DNA of 64,000 nt from Vibrio salinus (GCF_021272385.1 NZ_JAJSDZ010000005.1:124001-188000); one strand, 5' to 3'; shown: positions 27,373-38,256, numbered from the stretch's first letter. Numbers and translations: made by a program. The notes: a model not told the origin generated them from the letters alone.

Positions 27373-28596
27373 ATGATCCAATCTGTAAACCAGGTACAGA
27401 GTGCTGTTGAGGCATTAGCTCAAAGCTCTGATACTTTATTTTTGTTGCTAGGCGCAATTATGGTCTTTTTCATGCATGCAGGATTCGCTTTTCTGGAAGT
27501 CGGCACAGTCAGACAAAAAAATCAGGTTAATGCTTTAGTCAAGATCATTGCCGATTTTGGTATATCAACCATAGCGTATTTGCTGATTGGCTATTGGGTT
27601 GCATACGGAGCCAATTTTTTTGCCAGCGCTCAAACATTAGCACAGCACAATGGTTATGAATTAGTTAAGTTTTTCTTCTTGCTAACCTTTGCCGCTGCTA
27701 TTCCCGCAATTGTCTCCGGAGGTATAGCCGAACGGGCCCGGTTCTATCCCATATTAATTGCAACATTTTTTACTGTTGGCCTTATATATCCCTTCTTTGA
27801 AGGAATAATCTGGAATGGAAATTTTGGCCTCCAAAGCTGGTTCGAACATACTTTCGGGGCAACATTCCATGATTTTGCCGGCTCCGTAGTCGTACACAGT
27901 GTAGGGGGATGGATAGCGTTTGTCGCAGTGTCTTTTCTGGGCATACGTAAGGGCAGAATACGAGCGGGTAAACACACTAACTTCGCACCTTCAAATATTC
28001 CATTCCTTGCTTTAGGGGCATGGGTCCTGTGCGTAGGCTGGTTTGGTTTTAATGTAATGTCAGCTCAAACAATTAATGGCATCAGCGGGCTTGTGGCAAT
28101 GAACTCACTGTTGGCTATGGTTGGAGGAATTATTGCTACATTGGTCGCGGGGAAAAATGACCCGGGATTCATCCATAACGGACCTCTGGCAGGTTTAGTT
28201 GCTGTTTGCGCTGGATCAGATCTCATGCACCCATTTGGTGCTTTCGTTACAGGAATTATTGCTGGTGTGCTGTTTGTTTGGGTATTCACATTCTTACAAA
28301 ATAAAACAAAACTTGATGATGTATTAGGTGTATGGCCTTTACATGGACTATGTGGAGCCTGGGGGGGTATTGCCTGCGGTATTTTTGGCCAGTCATCTTT
28401 AGGAGGTATCGGAGGTGTCAGTTTTACTGTTCAGTTGATTGGTACCGTAGCCGGAATTGCTGTGGCCGTCATTGGTTCATTTGTTGTGTATGGCTCATTG
28501 CATAAATTAACCGGTTTAAGGTTATCTGAAGAAGATGAATATAAAGGCGCGGATCTGGCTATTCATAAAATTTCAGCAACAAACGACGAAAATTAA
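27373..28596 (+). CDS. amt: Ammonium transporter (Amt family)
   Basis: A 407-residue inner-membrane ammonium channel with eleven hydrophobic segments. Amt signatures include MVFFMHAGFAFLEVGTVRQKN near residue 34 and the pore region DFAGSVVVHSVGGWIAF near 163, with the pore His. The start at 27373 follows a purine-rich GGAGAGAACCGAGA. No glnK gene lies beside it, unlike classical glnK-amtB operons, and it is closed by its own terminator. It may belong to the Amt branch found without GlnK in Vibrio. Confidence 0.93.
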   Translation: MIQSVNQVQSAVEALAQSSDTLFLLLGAIMVFFMHAGFAFLEVGTVRQKNQVNALVKIIADFGISTIAYLLIGYWVAYGANFFASAQTLAQHNGYELVKFFFLLTFAAAIPAIVSGGIAERARFYPILIATFFTVGLIYPFFEGIIWNGNFGLQSWFEHTFGATFHDFAGSVVVHSVGGWIAFVAVSFLGIRKGRIRAGKHTNFAPSNIPFLALGAWVLCVGWFGFNVMSAQTINGISGLVAMNSLLAMVGGIIATLVAGKNDPGFIHNGPLAGLVAVCAGSDLMHPFGAFVTGIIAGVLFVWVFTFLQNKTKLDDVLGVWPLHGLCGAWGGIACGIFGQSSLGGIGGVSFTVQLIGTVAGIAVAVIGSFVVYGSLHKLTGLRLSEEDEYKGADLAIHKISATNDEN

Positions 28597-28615
28597 TTCA
28601 ATATCTTTATTAAAT

Positions 28616-28644
28616 AAAAAGGGGTGGTTTTCCACCCCTTTTTA
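28616..28644 (+). terminator. Terminator after the ammonium transporter gene
   Basis: Arms GGGGTGG (28621-28627) and CCACCCC (28632-28638) around TTTT, flanked by A and T runs. Confidence 0.9.
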
Positions 28645-28715
28645 TTTTTATTAGTATGACTGTATTCATGTTTTTATTGGTGCTAACCTAAATAAATGCA
28701 ACTGAAGGAATATTT

Positions 28716-29435
28716 ATGAAGTTTCCATATAATAATATCGTCGTACTAACAGGGGCAGGCATTTCAGCGGAATCAGGTATTCAAACATTTCGTTCTAACG
28801 ATGGACTTTGGGAAAATCATCGAATTGAAGATGTTGCAACGCCTGAAGGATATGAACGCAACCCGGATCTGGTACAAAATTTCTATAACGAGCGTCGAAA
28901 ACAATTACTGTCACCATCGATAAAACCAAATAAAGCTCACATAGCTCTTGGTCAGCTTGAAAGTAAATCAAAAGCTAATGTCATTATCATCACTCAAAAT
29001 ATTGACGACCTTCATGAAAGAGGAGGTAGCCGTAATATTATTCACATGCATGGTGAACTTTTAAAAGCAAGATGCTGCTCTAGTGGTAAAGTATTCGAAC
29101 AATTGGGTGAATTACACCAGGGCGATTTATGCCAATGCTGCAAGACTCCCTCTCAACTTAGACCGGATATTGTCTGGTTTGGAGAGATGCCAATCGGTAT
29201 GGACAGCATATATCAGGTATTAGAATCCGCAGACCTATTTGTCTCTGTAGGCACATCCGGAATAGTGTATCCGGCGGCCGGACTTGTTCATGATGCAAAA
29301 TTACATGGTGCACATACCATTGAAATAAATTTAGAACCCAGCGCCGTGGAAAGTGAATTTGCGGAGAAAAGGTATGGTAAAGCCAGTATCGAAGTTCCTA
29401 AACTTGTTGAAGAACTCATTAACTTAGAAAATTAA
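28716..29435 (+). CDS. cobB: NAD-dependent protein deacylase (sirtuin, CobB)
   Basis: Removes acetyl or succinyl groups from protein lysines using NAD+. It has 239 residues. The NAD-binding motif [18 protein letters not shown] is near residue 9, [13 protein letters not shown] near 92, and the catalytic His lies in [11 protein letters not shown]. Four zinc-type Cys are visible (the pair around residue 123 and CQCC near 143). The N-terminus has no extension, like the short CobB form. A moderate hairpin follows and is shared with the convergent potD. Confidence 0.93.
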   Translation: MKFPYNNIVVLTGAGISAESGIQTFRSNDGLWENHRIEDVATPEGYERNPDLVQNFYNERRKQLLSPSIKPNKAHIALGQLESKSKANVIIITQNIDDLHERGGSRNIIHMHGELLKARCCSSGKVFEQLGELHQGDLCQCCKTPSQLRPDIVWFGEMPIGMDSIYQVLESADLFVSVGTSGIVYPAAGLVHDAKLHGAHTIEINLEPSAVESEFAEKRYGKASIEVPKLVEELINLEN

Positions 29436-29442
29436 ATACAAC

Positions 29443-29469
29443 AACGCAGCCTGATAAAGGCCGCGTTTT
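29443..29469. terminator. Hairpin between cobB and potD
   Basis: Imperfect arms AACGCAGCC and GGCCGCGTT are followed by TTT on the plus strand. It lies between convergent genes. Confidence 0.6.
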
Positions 29470-29482
29470 ATAATGTTGTAAA

Positions 29483-30523
29483 TTAATTTTCTACACGAAG
29501 CTTTTGGAAATATTCTTCGTAAAGAGCACTGGCTTTTCCTACTTCATCCTGCCAAACCCCGTTATCAAGAACTGATTGGGGAGGGAAAATATTAGGATCA
29601 TTCATAAATGCTTTTGGCAATAATGGATAAGCCGCCTTAACGGGAGTTGGATATCCAATTTCTAAAGCAATTTTCGCTGCATTATCAGGCCTTAATAAGA
29701 AATTGATCATTTTATGTGCCGCTTCAATATTCTTAGCGCCGGAAGGGATTGCCAAACTATCCATCCAGAAAATTGCACCTTTCTCCGGCCACACGATGTC
29801 AATTGGAGCACCTTCCTGGCGAGCCATATAAGCTGAACCATTCCAAAGCATACCTAATGAAACTTCACCAGCTATATAAGGGTTAGCAGGAAAATCAGAA
29901 TTAAAAACCAAAACATTTGGCATGAGTTTTTTCAACTCTTCATAAGCGGCTTTTATTTCAGCCGGATTTGTTGTATTTGGTGAATATCCCAATTTAGAAA
30001 GTGCAATATGAAAGAATTCACGCGCATCATCCATCATAAGCAACTGACCTTTCCATTTTGGATCCCATAAATCGGCCCAACTGTGCAGCTTGCTTTTGTC
30101 AATCACATCGGTGTTAACACCAATCCCAGTCGCACCCCAAATATAAGGAATCGAATAATTATTGTTCGGATCAAAAGGTTTATTTAAATAATTTGGATCA
30201 AGGCCATCAAAATTAGATAGTTTAGATTTATCAATTTTCTGCAACATACCTTCTTTACGCATTTTAGAGACAAAATAAGTGGAAGGTACAACTAAATCAT
30301 AACCAGAACCCTGAGTTTTTAACTTGGCATACATTGTTTCATTCGACTCGTAAGTTGAATAAATAACTTTTATGCCTGTTTCCTTAGTAAACTCCTGCAA
30401 AACCTCATCTGGAATGTATTCTGACCAGTTATAAAAATAAAGTTCCTGATCTGCAGCCATTGAATTGTTAGCAAAAAGTGATGCCGCTGCACACAAAGCA
30501 CCAGCAAAGAGTGTTTTTTTCAT
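29483..30523 (-). CDS. potD: Spermidine/putrescine-binding protein
   Basis: The periplasmic binding protein of the polyamine ABC importer, 346 residues. It has a signal peptide (about 1-23, ending Ser-Met-Ala) and the PotD start of mature protein ELYFYNWSEYIPDEVLQEF. Conserved pocket regions such as MLWNGSAYMARQEG and WMDSLAIPSGAKN are present. An ATG at 30544 lies upstream, but GGAA before the ATG at 30523 and the signal peptide favour the latter. It is separated from potC by 241 non-coding bases, wider than elsewhere in the operon, so it may also have its own promoter. Confidence 0.93.
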   Translation of the reverse strand: MKKTLFAGALCAAASLFANNSMAADQELYFYNWSEYIPDEVLQEFTKETGIKVIYSTYESNETMYAKLKTQGSGYDLVVPSTYFVSKMRKEGMLQKIDKSKLSNFDGLDPNYLNKPFDPNNNYSIPYIWGATGIGVNTDVIDKSKLHSWADLWDPKWKGQLLMMDDAREFFHIALSKLGYSPNTTNPAEIKAAYEELKKLMPNVLVFNSDFPANPYIAGEVSLGMLWNGSAYMARQEGAPIDIVWPEKGAIFWMDSLAIPSGAKNIEAAHKMINFLLRPDNAAKIALEIGYPTPVKAAYPLLPKAFMNDPNIFPPQSVLDNGVWQDEVGKASALYEEYFQKLRVEN

Positions 30524-30764
30524 ATTCGTTCCGTTCTTGTTCACTTAAAACTTTGATGATAAAGCAATAAATAAGAGAGTAGAGTATATCAACTTTAAAT
30601 ACACACTCCGCCAAATAAGTACAATTTATTAATTTTGATACAGACAGTTGACTAAATTACCGGGATTAGTTCCAATTACGCCTTAAATCATCAATTATCA
30701 CGTAAATATATTATAAGCATATCCCAACAACTTATGTTTTCTGAACAAAAAATATTCATAATAT

Positions 30765-31535
30765 TTATTTTGTTTTATCCCGACCAAGTAACTGACTTAT
30801 TACGACTAATATAAGAGAAAGAATAAGCATAATCGTAGCCAGAGCATTTACTTCCGGTGAGATTCCAACCTTTACCATAGAATAAATTTTCAACGGTAAA
30901 ATTTCATAAGTGGGGCCGGTAACGAAAGAACTGATAATTACATCGTCTAAAGACAAGGTAAAACTCAATAACCAACCGGAGGCAATCGCAGGCTTGGCAA
31001 GAGGGAAAATAATCTGTTTTAAAATAACCCATTCTTTCGCGCCAAGATCTTTGGCTGCTTCCAGCATTTTTACATCAAAACCATTGAGGCGGCTATATAC
31101 AGTTATGACAACAAATGGCAGACAAAAAGTAATATGAGCAACAAATAATGTCAAAAACCCCAGATGGAGTCCGATAAACAAAAATAAAGCCAGTAAAGAA
31201 ATACCCATCACAATATCAGGAGACATCATGACAATAAACAACATACTGTTAATTAATTTTTTTCCTTTAAACGAATACCGGAACAACGCGACAGCAGTAA
31301 GACTACCAATCAAAGCGGCGGCAGAAGCCGAGAAAAAAGCAATAGTCATTGAATGCCATGCCGCCTGCATCAAGCCTGCGTTATGCCATAGCGAGTCATA
31401 CCATTTAGTACTAAAGCCTCCCCATTTCATACCGAACTTATTTTCATTGAACGAGTTTACAATTAACACAATAATAGGAAGATACAAGAAGGCATATATA
31501 ACACCAATAAAACTGATTCGGGCACTTTTCCCCAT
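30765..31535 (-). CDS. potC: Polyamine ABC transporter permease PotC
   Basis: An inner-membrane permease of 256 residues with six hydrophobic segments. The binding-protein-dependent permease EAA loop reads EAAKDLGAKEWVILKQIIFPLAKPAI near residue 160, and LDDVIISSFV follows near 200. Its start shares a base with the potB stop, so it is translationally coupled. It forms the channel with PotB, driven by PotA. Confidence 0.94.
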   Translation of the reverse strand: MGKSARISFIGVIYAFLYLPIIVLIVNSFNENKFGMKWGGFSTKWYDSLWHNAGLMQAAWHSMTIAFFSASAAALIGSLTAVALFRYSFKGKKLINSMLFIVMMSPDIVMGISLLALFLFIGLHLGFLTLFVAHITFCLPFVVITVYSRLNGFDVKMLEAAKDLGAKEWVILKQIIFPLAKPAIASGWLLSFTLSLDDVIISSFVTGPTYEILPLKIYSMVKVGISPEVNALATIMLILSLILVVISQLLGRDKTK

Positions 31536-32401
31536 TATTCTAACTCCACGTTTTTATTAAGCAGCTTTCCTGTCCGGTAATAAACATAAAGCATCAAAGC
31601 CATTGCAATAGTAAGAGCAATACTGGTAGCAGAACCAAAAGGCCAGTCACGGGCATTCAGAACCTGACTTTTTATAATATTTCCAATAAGTAAATTTCTG
31701 GCTCCCCCTAATAAATCAGAAATATAAAACATCCCCAAAGCTGGTAACAAAACCAGTAAGCATCCACCAATAATACCTGGCATCGTCAGAGGTAAAATAA
31801 CATGACAAATCGTTTGCCATTTATTGGCACCTAAATCTCTGGCGGCTTCAATATATACGTTATCCAACTTTTCAATTGATGAATAAAGGGGAAGAATCAT
31901 AAACGGCAATAATATGTATACCAGTCCAATCATTACCGCAGTTTCGCTATACATAATTCGTATTGGCGTTTCCATTATTCCAATACTGATAAGGATTTTA
32001 TTTAATACACCTTGCGTTCCCAGAACAATCTTTAAGCCATACGTTCTAATTAAAGAGTTCGTCCAGAAAGGGACGATAACCAAAAAAAGCATGAGCGGCC
32101 GCCATCTAACCGGAATTTTGGCAACAAAATAAGCAAAAGGATAGCCAAGAAATAAGCATATTATTGTTGAAACTAATGCCATATAAAAAGAATGCATGAC
32201 CACTTTTGCATATAAAGGATCAATTAGCCGACTGTAATTATTAAGTGTAAATACCGGACTGATTAAGTTAGATTCATCTCTGGTCAAAAAGCTTGTGACG
32301 ACTATCATCAAGTTAGGAACCAGAACAAAAAGAACCATCCAGCTAACAATGACGGTAATGATAAGATTTTTTAAATTAAGCTTATCTTTAAAGCTGTTCA
32401 T
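31535..32401 (-). CDS. potB: Polyamine ABC transporter permease PotB
   Basis: A 288-residue permease with six hydrophobic segments and the EAA loop [26 protein letters not shown]. The frame is open further upstream to 32530, inside potA, but GGGAGG lies nine bases before the ATG at 32401, whose product begins Met-Asn-Ser-Phe-Lys-Asp-Lys like other PotB proteins. That start overlaps the potA end by 14 bases. With PotC it forms the polyamine channel. Confidence 0.93.
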   Translation of the reverse strand: MNSFKDKLNLKNLIITVIVSWMVLFVLVPNLMIVVTSFLTRDESNLISPVFTLNNYSRLIDPLYAKVVMHSFYMALVSTIICLFLGYPFAYFVAKIPVRWRPLMLFLVIVPFWTNSLIRTYGLKIVLGTQGVLNKILISIGIMETPIRIMYSETAVMIGLVYILLPFMILPLYSSIEKLDNVYIEAARDLGANKWQTICHVILPLTMPGIIGGCLLVLLPALGMFYISDLLGGARNLLIGNIIKSQVLNARDWPFGSATSIALTIAMALMLYVYYRTGKLLNKNVELE

Positions 32402-33509
32402 CAAGGATGACCTCCCAGCTTTCAACCCAGGAGACTGATACTTTCTGCCCGATAGAATGGTCAACATCCGGGTCATCTTCATTAAAGAATTCACTAACCA
32501 TAACCCGTAGGCCTGACTCAAGTTCGACAACTGAATCCAACGTCATCCCTTTATAAGTTCGGTCCTTTACTGAACCTAGTATGTGTTTTTTTCCATCATC
32601 AGCTACATCTGAGTTGATTTCTTTTAACCTCAGATCCTCTGGTCTGAGTAATACTTTTAGTTTATGACCATCTTTCACCGACTCTTTGTAATGAAGTACA
32701 GAATGACAACCTTCAATCGAAGCGCAAATAGTATCCTGATCAATTCTCTTAATGACTGTGGCATCAAAAACATTGATTTCACCGATAAAGCTTGCAACAA
32801 ATAAATTTTTAGGATCTTCGTAGATTTCTTTTGGTGTCCCGTCTTGCTCAATTTTTCCATCTTTCATAACGATAATACGATCAGACATGGACAGTGCTTC
32901 TTCCTGATCGTGAGTCACAAAAATAAAAGTAATACCCAGTTTTCTCTGGATAGCTTTTAGCTCAATCTGCATTTCCTTACGTAATTTATAATCAAGAGCA
33001 GAAAGAGACTCGTCCAGCAATAAAACTTTAGGATTATTAACCACAGCCCGGGCAATAGCTATCCGCTGTTGTTGCCCACCAGAAAGTTGATGTGGCTTCC
33101 TTGAAGCTAATGGTTCCAGACGAACCATCTTTAATACATCATATACACGCTCATCAATTTCATTCTCCGGTAATTTTTGCATTCTCAGACCAAATGCGAC
33201 ATTGTCATATACCGTCATATGAGGAAAAAGAGCATAACTTTGAAACACAGTATTAACATGGCGCAATTCAGCCGGAATATGAGTTACAGGACTACCATCT
33301 AATCGAATACAACCTTTATCAGCATCTTCAAAACCTGCAATAATCCTTAAAACCGTTGTTTTTCCACAACCTGACGGCCCAAGAATGGTCAAAAATTCAC
33401 CATTTATAACATCAAGGCTAAAATCATCGATAATAATTTTACCGTCAAATTGTTTCGAGATATTACTCATGCTCACAACTGGCTGAGATTGTTGTTCAGG
33501 TGCGTACAA
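32388..33509 (-). CDS. potA: Polyamine ABC transporter ATPase PotA
   Basis: The ATPase subunit, 373 residues. Walker A is GPSGCGKTT (about 43), the signature LSGGQQQR (about 142), Walker [13 protein letters not shown] (about 162) and the H-loop THD (about 198). A TOBE domain follows (LRPEDLRL). No ATG precedes the conserved core at a good distance except one at 33470. The TTG at 33509, with GGAG 11 bases before it, gives the N-terminal extension seen in other PotA proteins, so I use it. First gene of potABC. Confidence 0.92.
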   Translation of the reverse strand: MYAPEQQSQPVVSMSNISKQFDGKIIIDDFSLDVINGEFLTILGPSGCGKTTVLRIIAGFEDADKGCIRLDGSPVTHIPAELRHVNTVFQSYALFPHMTVYDNVAFGLRMQKLPENEIDERVYDVLKMVRLEPLASRKPHQLSGGQQQRIAIARAVVNNPKVLLLDESLSALDYKLRKEMQIELKAIQRKLGITFIFVTHDQEEALSMSDRIIVMKDGKIEQDGTPKEIYEDPKNLFVASFIGEINVFDATVIKRIDQDTICASIEGCHSVLHYKESVKDGHKLKVLLRPEDLRLKEINSDVADDGKKHILGSVKDRTYKGMTLDSVVELESGLRVMVSEFFNEDDPDVDHSIGQKVSVSWVESWEVILDEQL

Positions 33510-33780
33510 TGTCTGTTTTTCTCCACATAATAAGTTGCCTGTATTGATATCTGATATAAGACAACTAAGAAAAAATCCATATTGGAAGATATTTTCGAAT
33601 CATAATGATCTTTAAAAGAAATTTGTACCGATTTATACCAAATTCTTGCGTTTTAGAAATAAAGAAAGCTCATGGCGGATAGCAGTAAGATCGTCTAGTT
33701 TTAGAGTTAAGTAAAAATCAGTTATAATGCGGATTTGTGTCAAGAAAACACATCTATTTTGCTCAACGCATAAGGTAGTT

Positions 33781-34566
33781 ATGAGTAGTAATAACTTAGA
33801 AAAAGACTTTAATTTAGGTGGCTCAGTTGAAAGGGCACTAAAAGGTGATTACAAATTAAACATTGTAGAAATCTTTAATGAAGCATTCAAAATCACAGTT
33901 AAGCATTTCTTTTCATTCACTCCTGCGATAGTCATCATGGTTTTTGTTCAGGCTATCATTTTTTACATTGCGCTCAAATTACAGGTACCTGATCTAACGG
34001 TTTATCTTGATGCGTTTAAAGATCCGAATTTGCTCACCCCGAATCTTGTCTGGTCTTTTTTCATTGCTAATTTCACCTATGAAGTTATCAGCGTTCCCAT
34101 TTATGCAGGCGTCAGTCTGATGGCAATGAGTCATGCAGCAGGTTTAGCAACCGGAACAGGATTCATCACTAAAGGATTACAATTCACCACTAGCCTGATT
34201 TTGGTAACTATTGCTAATTTATTAATTCAGGCCATATCCAGCCATCTTATTTCCTTACTCTCAATCTATTTCTCGATTGCATTTAGCCATTCTATTCTTC
34301 TTATTTGCGAAAAAAGAATGTCAATTCTGCAGTCACTTATGGTGTCACTAAAAGCAACCAACAGAAAACTACTGCCTCTATTTGGCATTTACATTATCTG
34401 CTCAGCATTATTCATCCTTGGCTTTGTGTTCTACGGAATTGGCCTTATTTTTGTCTTGCCTTTTTTCCTGCACGTAAAAGGTATCCTGTATCGAAATATG
34501 TTTGGAATTAAACTGACAATCGTTACCACATCAAAAGATAATGAAACAAAGGTTTTTAATGCGTAA
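33781..34566 (+). CDS. Integral membrane protein, function unknown
   Basis: A 261-residue protein with a short acidic N-terminus and about five to six hydrophobic segments from residue 45 on. I do not recognise a named family; the layout resembles small YciC/glycerophosphoryl-diester-type membrane proteins of unknown role. The ATG at 33781 follows AAGG at six bases and is preferred to 33727. Its stop overlaps the start of the glucosaminidase gene by 8 bases, so the two are coupled and may act together at the cell envelope. Confidence 0.75.
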   Translation: MSSNNLEKDFNLGGSVERALKGDYKLNIVEIFNEAFKITVKHFFSFTPAIVIMVFVQAIIFYIALKLQVPDLTVYLDAFKDPNLLTPNLVWSFFIANFTYEVISVPIYAGVSLMAMSHAAGLATGTGFITKGLQFTTSLILVTIANLLIQAISSHLISLLSIYFSIAFSHSILLICEKRMSILQSLMVSLKATNRKLLPLFGIYIICSALFILGFVFYGIGLIFVLPFFLHVKGILYRNMFGIKLTIVTTSKDNETKVFNA

Positions 34567-35371
34567 GTACTGGATTATATATACAATTTTTTCTGCAACA
34601 CTTATTGGTTGTACCTTTACACAATATCAGCTAAGTCTGAACAATAAGAATCAACCTAAACAGGATGTTGCCAGCGGTCATGAAATAGGTGAAGCACCGA
34701 AATTCAAAGAAATAAAAAAAATCAGTGAACGAAAAAAAGCGTTTTTTCGCTATCTGATTCCCGGTGTTGAATTCGAAAACAGTGAAATAAAACAAGAACG
34801 CAACAAAATACTGGCCCTTCAAAAGAAGGTGGCTCATAACAAGTTAAACACCAAAGAATTAACATTCTTAAAGAAGCTTGCGAAGAAATACCGGGTCAAA
34901 TCGCCTGATTCAGATGAGCTGACCAAACAATGGCTAGAACAGCTTTTGGTTAAAGTGGATGTCCTGCCTGTACCACTGGTGCTAATTCAGGCAGCGAATG
35001 AATCTGCCTGGGGAACTTCCCGTTTTGCCAGAGAAGGGAACAACTACTTCGGACAATGGTGTTACCGGAAAGGTTGTGGTTTAGTACCATTAGCCAGAAA
35101 TGAAGGAATGATACATGAAGTTGCGAAATTCGCTTCAGTTCAACAGTCTATTCATTACTATTTCCTCAATGTTAATCGTAATAAAGCTTATGCTGAACTC
35201 AGAAAGTTAAGAGCAAACAGGCGATCTGCGGGCTTATCGATGGTGTCAGAAGACGCGTCTTTTGACGTTACCAATGGCCTTGTTAACTATTCTGAAAAAG
35301 GGCAACTCTATGTCGATATTTTACAGTCTATGCTGAAACATAACAGTAAGTATTGGAACTTACCGAAATGA
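34559..35371 (+). CDS. Bax-like glucosaminidase-domain lipoprotein
   Basis: A 270-residue protein with a lipoprotein signal peptide (lipobox LIGC at about 14-17). Its C-terminal mannosyl-glycoprotein endo-beta-N-acetylglucosaminidase-like domain includes LVLIQAANESAWGTSRFAREGNNYFGQWCYRKGCG, with the catalytic Glu in NESAWG. It should cut peptidoglycan glycan strands in the periplasm, like Bax of E. coli. AAAGG lies before the ATG at 34559. It is coupled to the preceding membrane-protein gene. Confidence 0.88.
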   Translation: MRKYWIIYTIFSATLIGCTFTQYQLSLNNKNQPKQDVASGHEIGEAPKFKEIKKISERKKAFFRYLIPGVEFENSEIKQERNKILALQKKVAHNKLNTKELTFLKKLAKKYRVKSPDSDELTKQWLEQLLVKVDVLPVPLVLIQAANESAWGTSRFAREGNNYFGQWCYRKGCGLVPLARNEGMIHEVAKFASVQQSIHYYFLNVNRNKAYAELRKLRANRRSAGLSMVSEDASFDVTNGLVNYSEKGQLYVDILQSMLKHNSKYWNLPK

Positions 35372-35443
35372 CGATATAATTGCCGATTCGCAAGATCCTA
35401 ATTGGATGCTGATTTTAAATAGCCAGCAGCATGAGAAGTAGTA

Positions 35444-36340
35444 ATGAATCTAAAAGATACCCGAAAAGAAACTTTGGAATACAACAAACTGCAAAAGCGT
35501 CTCCGCCGTAATATGGGGAATGCAATTATTGATTACAACATGATTGAACAAGACGATCTTGTTATGGTCTGTATTAGTGGTGGGAAAGATTCATTTGCCA
35601 TGCTTGATATTTTGCTCAATCTGCAAAAAGCCGCTCCGATTCATTTTGATCTGGTCGCCGTCAACCTGGATCAGAAACAACCGGGATTTCCTGAACACAT
35701 CCTTCCAGAATACTTCGAGAGTATTGGTGTCCCTTATTACGTTGTAGATAAAGACACCTATTCTATCGTTAAGGATAAAATAGAAGAGGGAAAAACAACG
35801 TGCGGTTTATGCTCAAGACTTCGGCGGGGCACTCTTTATTCCTTCGCAGAAAAAATTGGCGCGACCAAAATAGCGCTTGGTCACCATATGGATGATATTG
35901 TCGAAACGCTGTTCCTGAATATGTTTCACGGCTCAAGAATGAAAGCCATGCCACCGAAATTGCGCTCCGATGACAAACGAAATGTCGTCATCAGACCACT
36001 GGCATACTGCCGGGAAAAAGATCTGATCCGCTATGCTGACCATAAAGAATTTCCAATTATTCCGTGTAATCTTTGTGGTTCACAGGAAAACTTACAACGT
36101 CAGGCTATTAAATCTATGCTTATCGAATGGGATAAAAAAACTCCGGGAAGAATTGAAGCTATATTTAAATCGCTACAAAATGTGAGCCCAAGCCAGTTAG
36201 CCGACAAGGAAATCTTTGATTTTATTAATCTACCTCTAGACAGAAACGGACAAAGAGAAAAGTATTCGTTCAGTGAAGCAACCGTAGCATCAACCAACAT
36301 TGATGAATCCCAGTTTATCGATGTTACTAACGTAATATAG
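35444..36340 (+). CDS. ttcA: tRNA 2-thiocytidine(32) synthetase TtcA
   Basis: ATP-dependent enzyme that thiolates cytidine 32 of tRNA using an iron-sulfur cluster. It has 298 residues. The PP-loop SGGKDS is near residue 47; the paired Cys motifs are CGLC near 120 and the CNLC region near 207. It lies just before uspE and fnr, the order also seen in Vibrio and enterobacteria. A hairpin shared with uspE follows. Confidence 0.95.
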   Translation: MNLKDTRKETLEYNKLQKRLRRNMGNAIIDYNMIEQDDLVMVCISGGKDSFAMLDILLNLQKAAPIHFDLVAVNLDQKQPGFPEHILPEYFESIGVPYYVVDKDTYSIVKDKIEEGKTTCGLCSRLRRGTLYSFAEKIGATKIALGHHMDDIVETLFLNMFHGSRMKAMPPKLRSDDKRNVVIRPLAYCREKDLIRYADHKEFPIIPCNLCGSQENLQRQAIKSMLIEWDKKTPGRIEAIFKSLQNVSPSQLADKEIFDFINLPLDRNGQREKYSFSEATVASTNIDESQFIDVTNVI

Positions 36341-36358
36341 CGTCAGATAGAGTAGTGC

Positions 36359-36410
36359 AAAAACCTTCCGGAAAGATCGCTGAAAACACGAGTTCCGAAA
36401 GGTTTTGATT
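36359..36410. terminator. Bidirectional hairpin between ttcA and uspE
   Basis: Arms AAAACCTTCCGGAA (36360-36373) and TTCCGAAAGGTTTT (36393-36406) pair with one mismatch. It lies between convergent genes. Confidence 0.7.
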
Positions 36411-37358
36411 TTACTCAGGCTTATTGGGATCTAAAGGACTAACATATCCTTCCGGCTTGATAGCAAGAACATCACAAGTAAGTTTATCCAACACACTCTC
36501 CGCGGTATTACCAATGAACACAGCCGATAGTCCGGTTCTTCCGGTTGTTCCTAAAATCACTAATGATGCTTCCAGTTTTTCTGCTGTAGCCGGGATCACA
36601 TCTTCAGGCAATCCCTCATCAACGATAGTATTTTCACTGTCAATACCATAATTCTGACGCAAAATTTTCATCTGTGACAAATAATGGCCCCGAACCGCTT
36701 CAGCATAAGAAAGCGCATCAAATTCCGGAACTTCTACAGCGATATTAGCAGGGGTATATGGCGAAGCACTAACCAGATAAGGGGTAGCATCAAACCTACG
36801 GCATAGTTCCTGTAATTGCTCAACCATTCTGTTATTTAATTGGTGATGAGAGGGTTCTTCAGAGCCGACATGAACAGATGCGATCATATTACTGCCTTCA
36901 GGCCAGGTAGCATTTTTCACCAATAAAACCGGAGACGGGCACTTACGCAGTAAATGCCAGTCTGTCGGAGTAAAGATTGCAGACTCTAAACTATCATGCT
37001 TTCTGGTCGCTTTGACCAAAATATCATAATTCCCCTTAAACACTTCAGAAATAATTGCTTCATAAGGGCGATGATGCCAAACAACTTTAATGTCGAAATC
37101 AACAGCACTAAACAGGTAAGGTTGAGAAATTTTCTCCAGCCAGAGTGTTCTCTGATAAATGACACCTTTTCTCATTGACTCGCGTTCTTCAGAAGAAAGC
37201 ATAGACGTCATATCATATGAAAAATCATAGATAGACATAAACAAAGTGACATGGCTTTTACTTTTGCTTTTTGCAGCCAATTGCATGGCTCTGGCAAGAG
37301 CTGGCTGCTCATCCCGGTTAATATCTGCGACAACAAGAATACTATTGTATATGCTCAT
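36411..37358 (-). CDS. uspE: Universal stress protein UspE (two Usp domains)
   Basis: A 315-residue cytoplasmic stress protein with two tandem universal-stress domains, about residues 3-145 and 155-305. The second ends with the ATP-type motif VILGTTGRTGLSAVFIGNTAE. UspE proteins affect motility, adhesion and stress survival. The ATG at 37358, preceded by GGGAG, begins Met-Ser-Ile-Tyr-Asn-Ser; the upstream ATG at 37388 is unlikely. It follows fnr on the same strand with a 137-base gap, the usual order. Confidence 0.93.
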   Translation of the reverse strand: MSIYNSILVVADINRDEQPALARAMQLAAKSKSKSHVTLFMSIYDFSYDMTSMLSSEERESMRKGVIYQRTLWLEKISQPYLFSAVDFDIKVVWHHRPYEAIISEVFKGNYDILVKATRKHDSLESAIFTPTDWHLLRKCPSPVLLVKNATWPEGSNMIASVHVGSEEPSHHQLNNRMVEQLQELCRRFDATPYLVSASPYTPANIAVEVPEFDALSYAEAVRGHYLSQMKILRQNYGIDSENTIVDEGLPEDVIPATAEKLEASLVILGTTGRTGLSAVFIGNTAESVLDKLTCDVLAIKPEGYVSPLDPNKPE

Positions 37359-37495
37359 TCTGAACTCCCGTTTTTCCAGAGGGGACACCTACAACTGTAG
37401 CTTATATTGATGAAGAAAATGAGATAAGAATTAAAAATGATATGAAAATTATGAAGTAGAACATAAAAAGTCTACTTCATAAATTATTTTAGAAA

Positions 37496-38239
37496 TTATT
37501 GAGTTACGCCAGCCAGCCCCATTAAAGCGTGATGGTCAAGAATAGTAATATACTTACCTTTAACGCTTAAAATTTCTGATTTTTGGAAGCGACCCAATAA
37601 ACGGCTGATAGTTTCAACGGTTAATCCAAGATAGTTACCAATATCACCGCGAGTCATGGTTAGACGGAACTCTCTCGGACTGAAACCACGCTGTGAAAAG
37701 CGAGTAGAAAGATTATAAAGGAAGGCCGCCAGTCTTTCTTCTGCATTTTTCTTAGAAAGCAACAGTATCATTTCCTGATCGCCCTTAATTTCATTACTCA
37801 TTAAGCGCATAATTTGCTGACGCAGTTTTGGCATTTTTCCGGATAAATCATCAAGAATTTCATATGGGATCTCACAAACCATAGATGTTTCGAGAGCCTG
37901 AGCAAAACTTGGGTGTAATTCACCATTTATAGCATCAAACCCAACAAGGTCTCCTGCCAAATGAAAAGCCGTAATTTGTTCATCACCTTGTTCAGTTATT
38001 GTATAACTTTTGATTGTACCAGAGCGAATCGCATACAAAGAACGAAGTTCATCGCCTGCTTTAAACAGCTCCTGACCTTTCTGTATTGGTTTCTTCCTTT
38101 CAATGATTTGGTCTAATTGATCTAATTCTGACTCATTGAGGGTAAAAGGAATACACAACTGGCTAATACTGCAATCCTGGCAATGGATTGCACATCCACC
38201 TGATTGAACACGTTTCCCGGCTGGCTTATCAGAAATCAT
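37496..38239 (-). CDS. fnr: FNR, oxygen-responsive transcription regulator
   Basis: A CRP-family regulator with an oxygen-labile 4Fe-4S cluster, active without oxygen. It has 247 residues. The N-terminal cluster Cys are in [14 protein letters not shown] and the distal Cys is in TSMVCEIP. The C-terminal DNA-recognition helix contains [15 protein letters not shown], whose key residues read TTGAT half-sites. The protein is nearly identical in pattern to E. coli FNR. A perfect FNR box lies just upstream, suggesting autoregulation. Confidence 0.97.
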   Translation of the reverse strand: MISDKPAGKRVQSGGCAIHCQDCSISQLCIPFTLNESELDQLDQIIERKKPIQKGQELFKAGDELRSLYAIRSGTIKSYTITEQGDEQITAFHLAGDLVGFDAINGELHPSFAQALETSMVCEIPYEILDDLSGKMPKLRQQIMRLMSNEIKGDQEMILLLSKKNAEERLAAFLYNLSTRFSQRGFSPREFRLTMTRGDIGNYLGLTVETISRLLGRFQKSEILSVKGKYITILDHHALMGLAGVTQ

Positions 38240-38256
38240 AATAACCTTTCACTATA

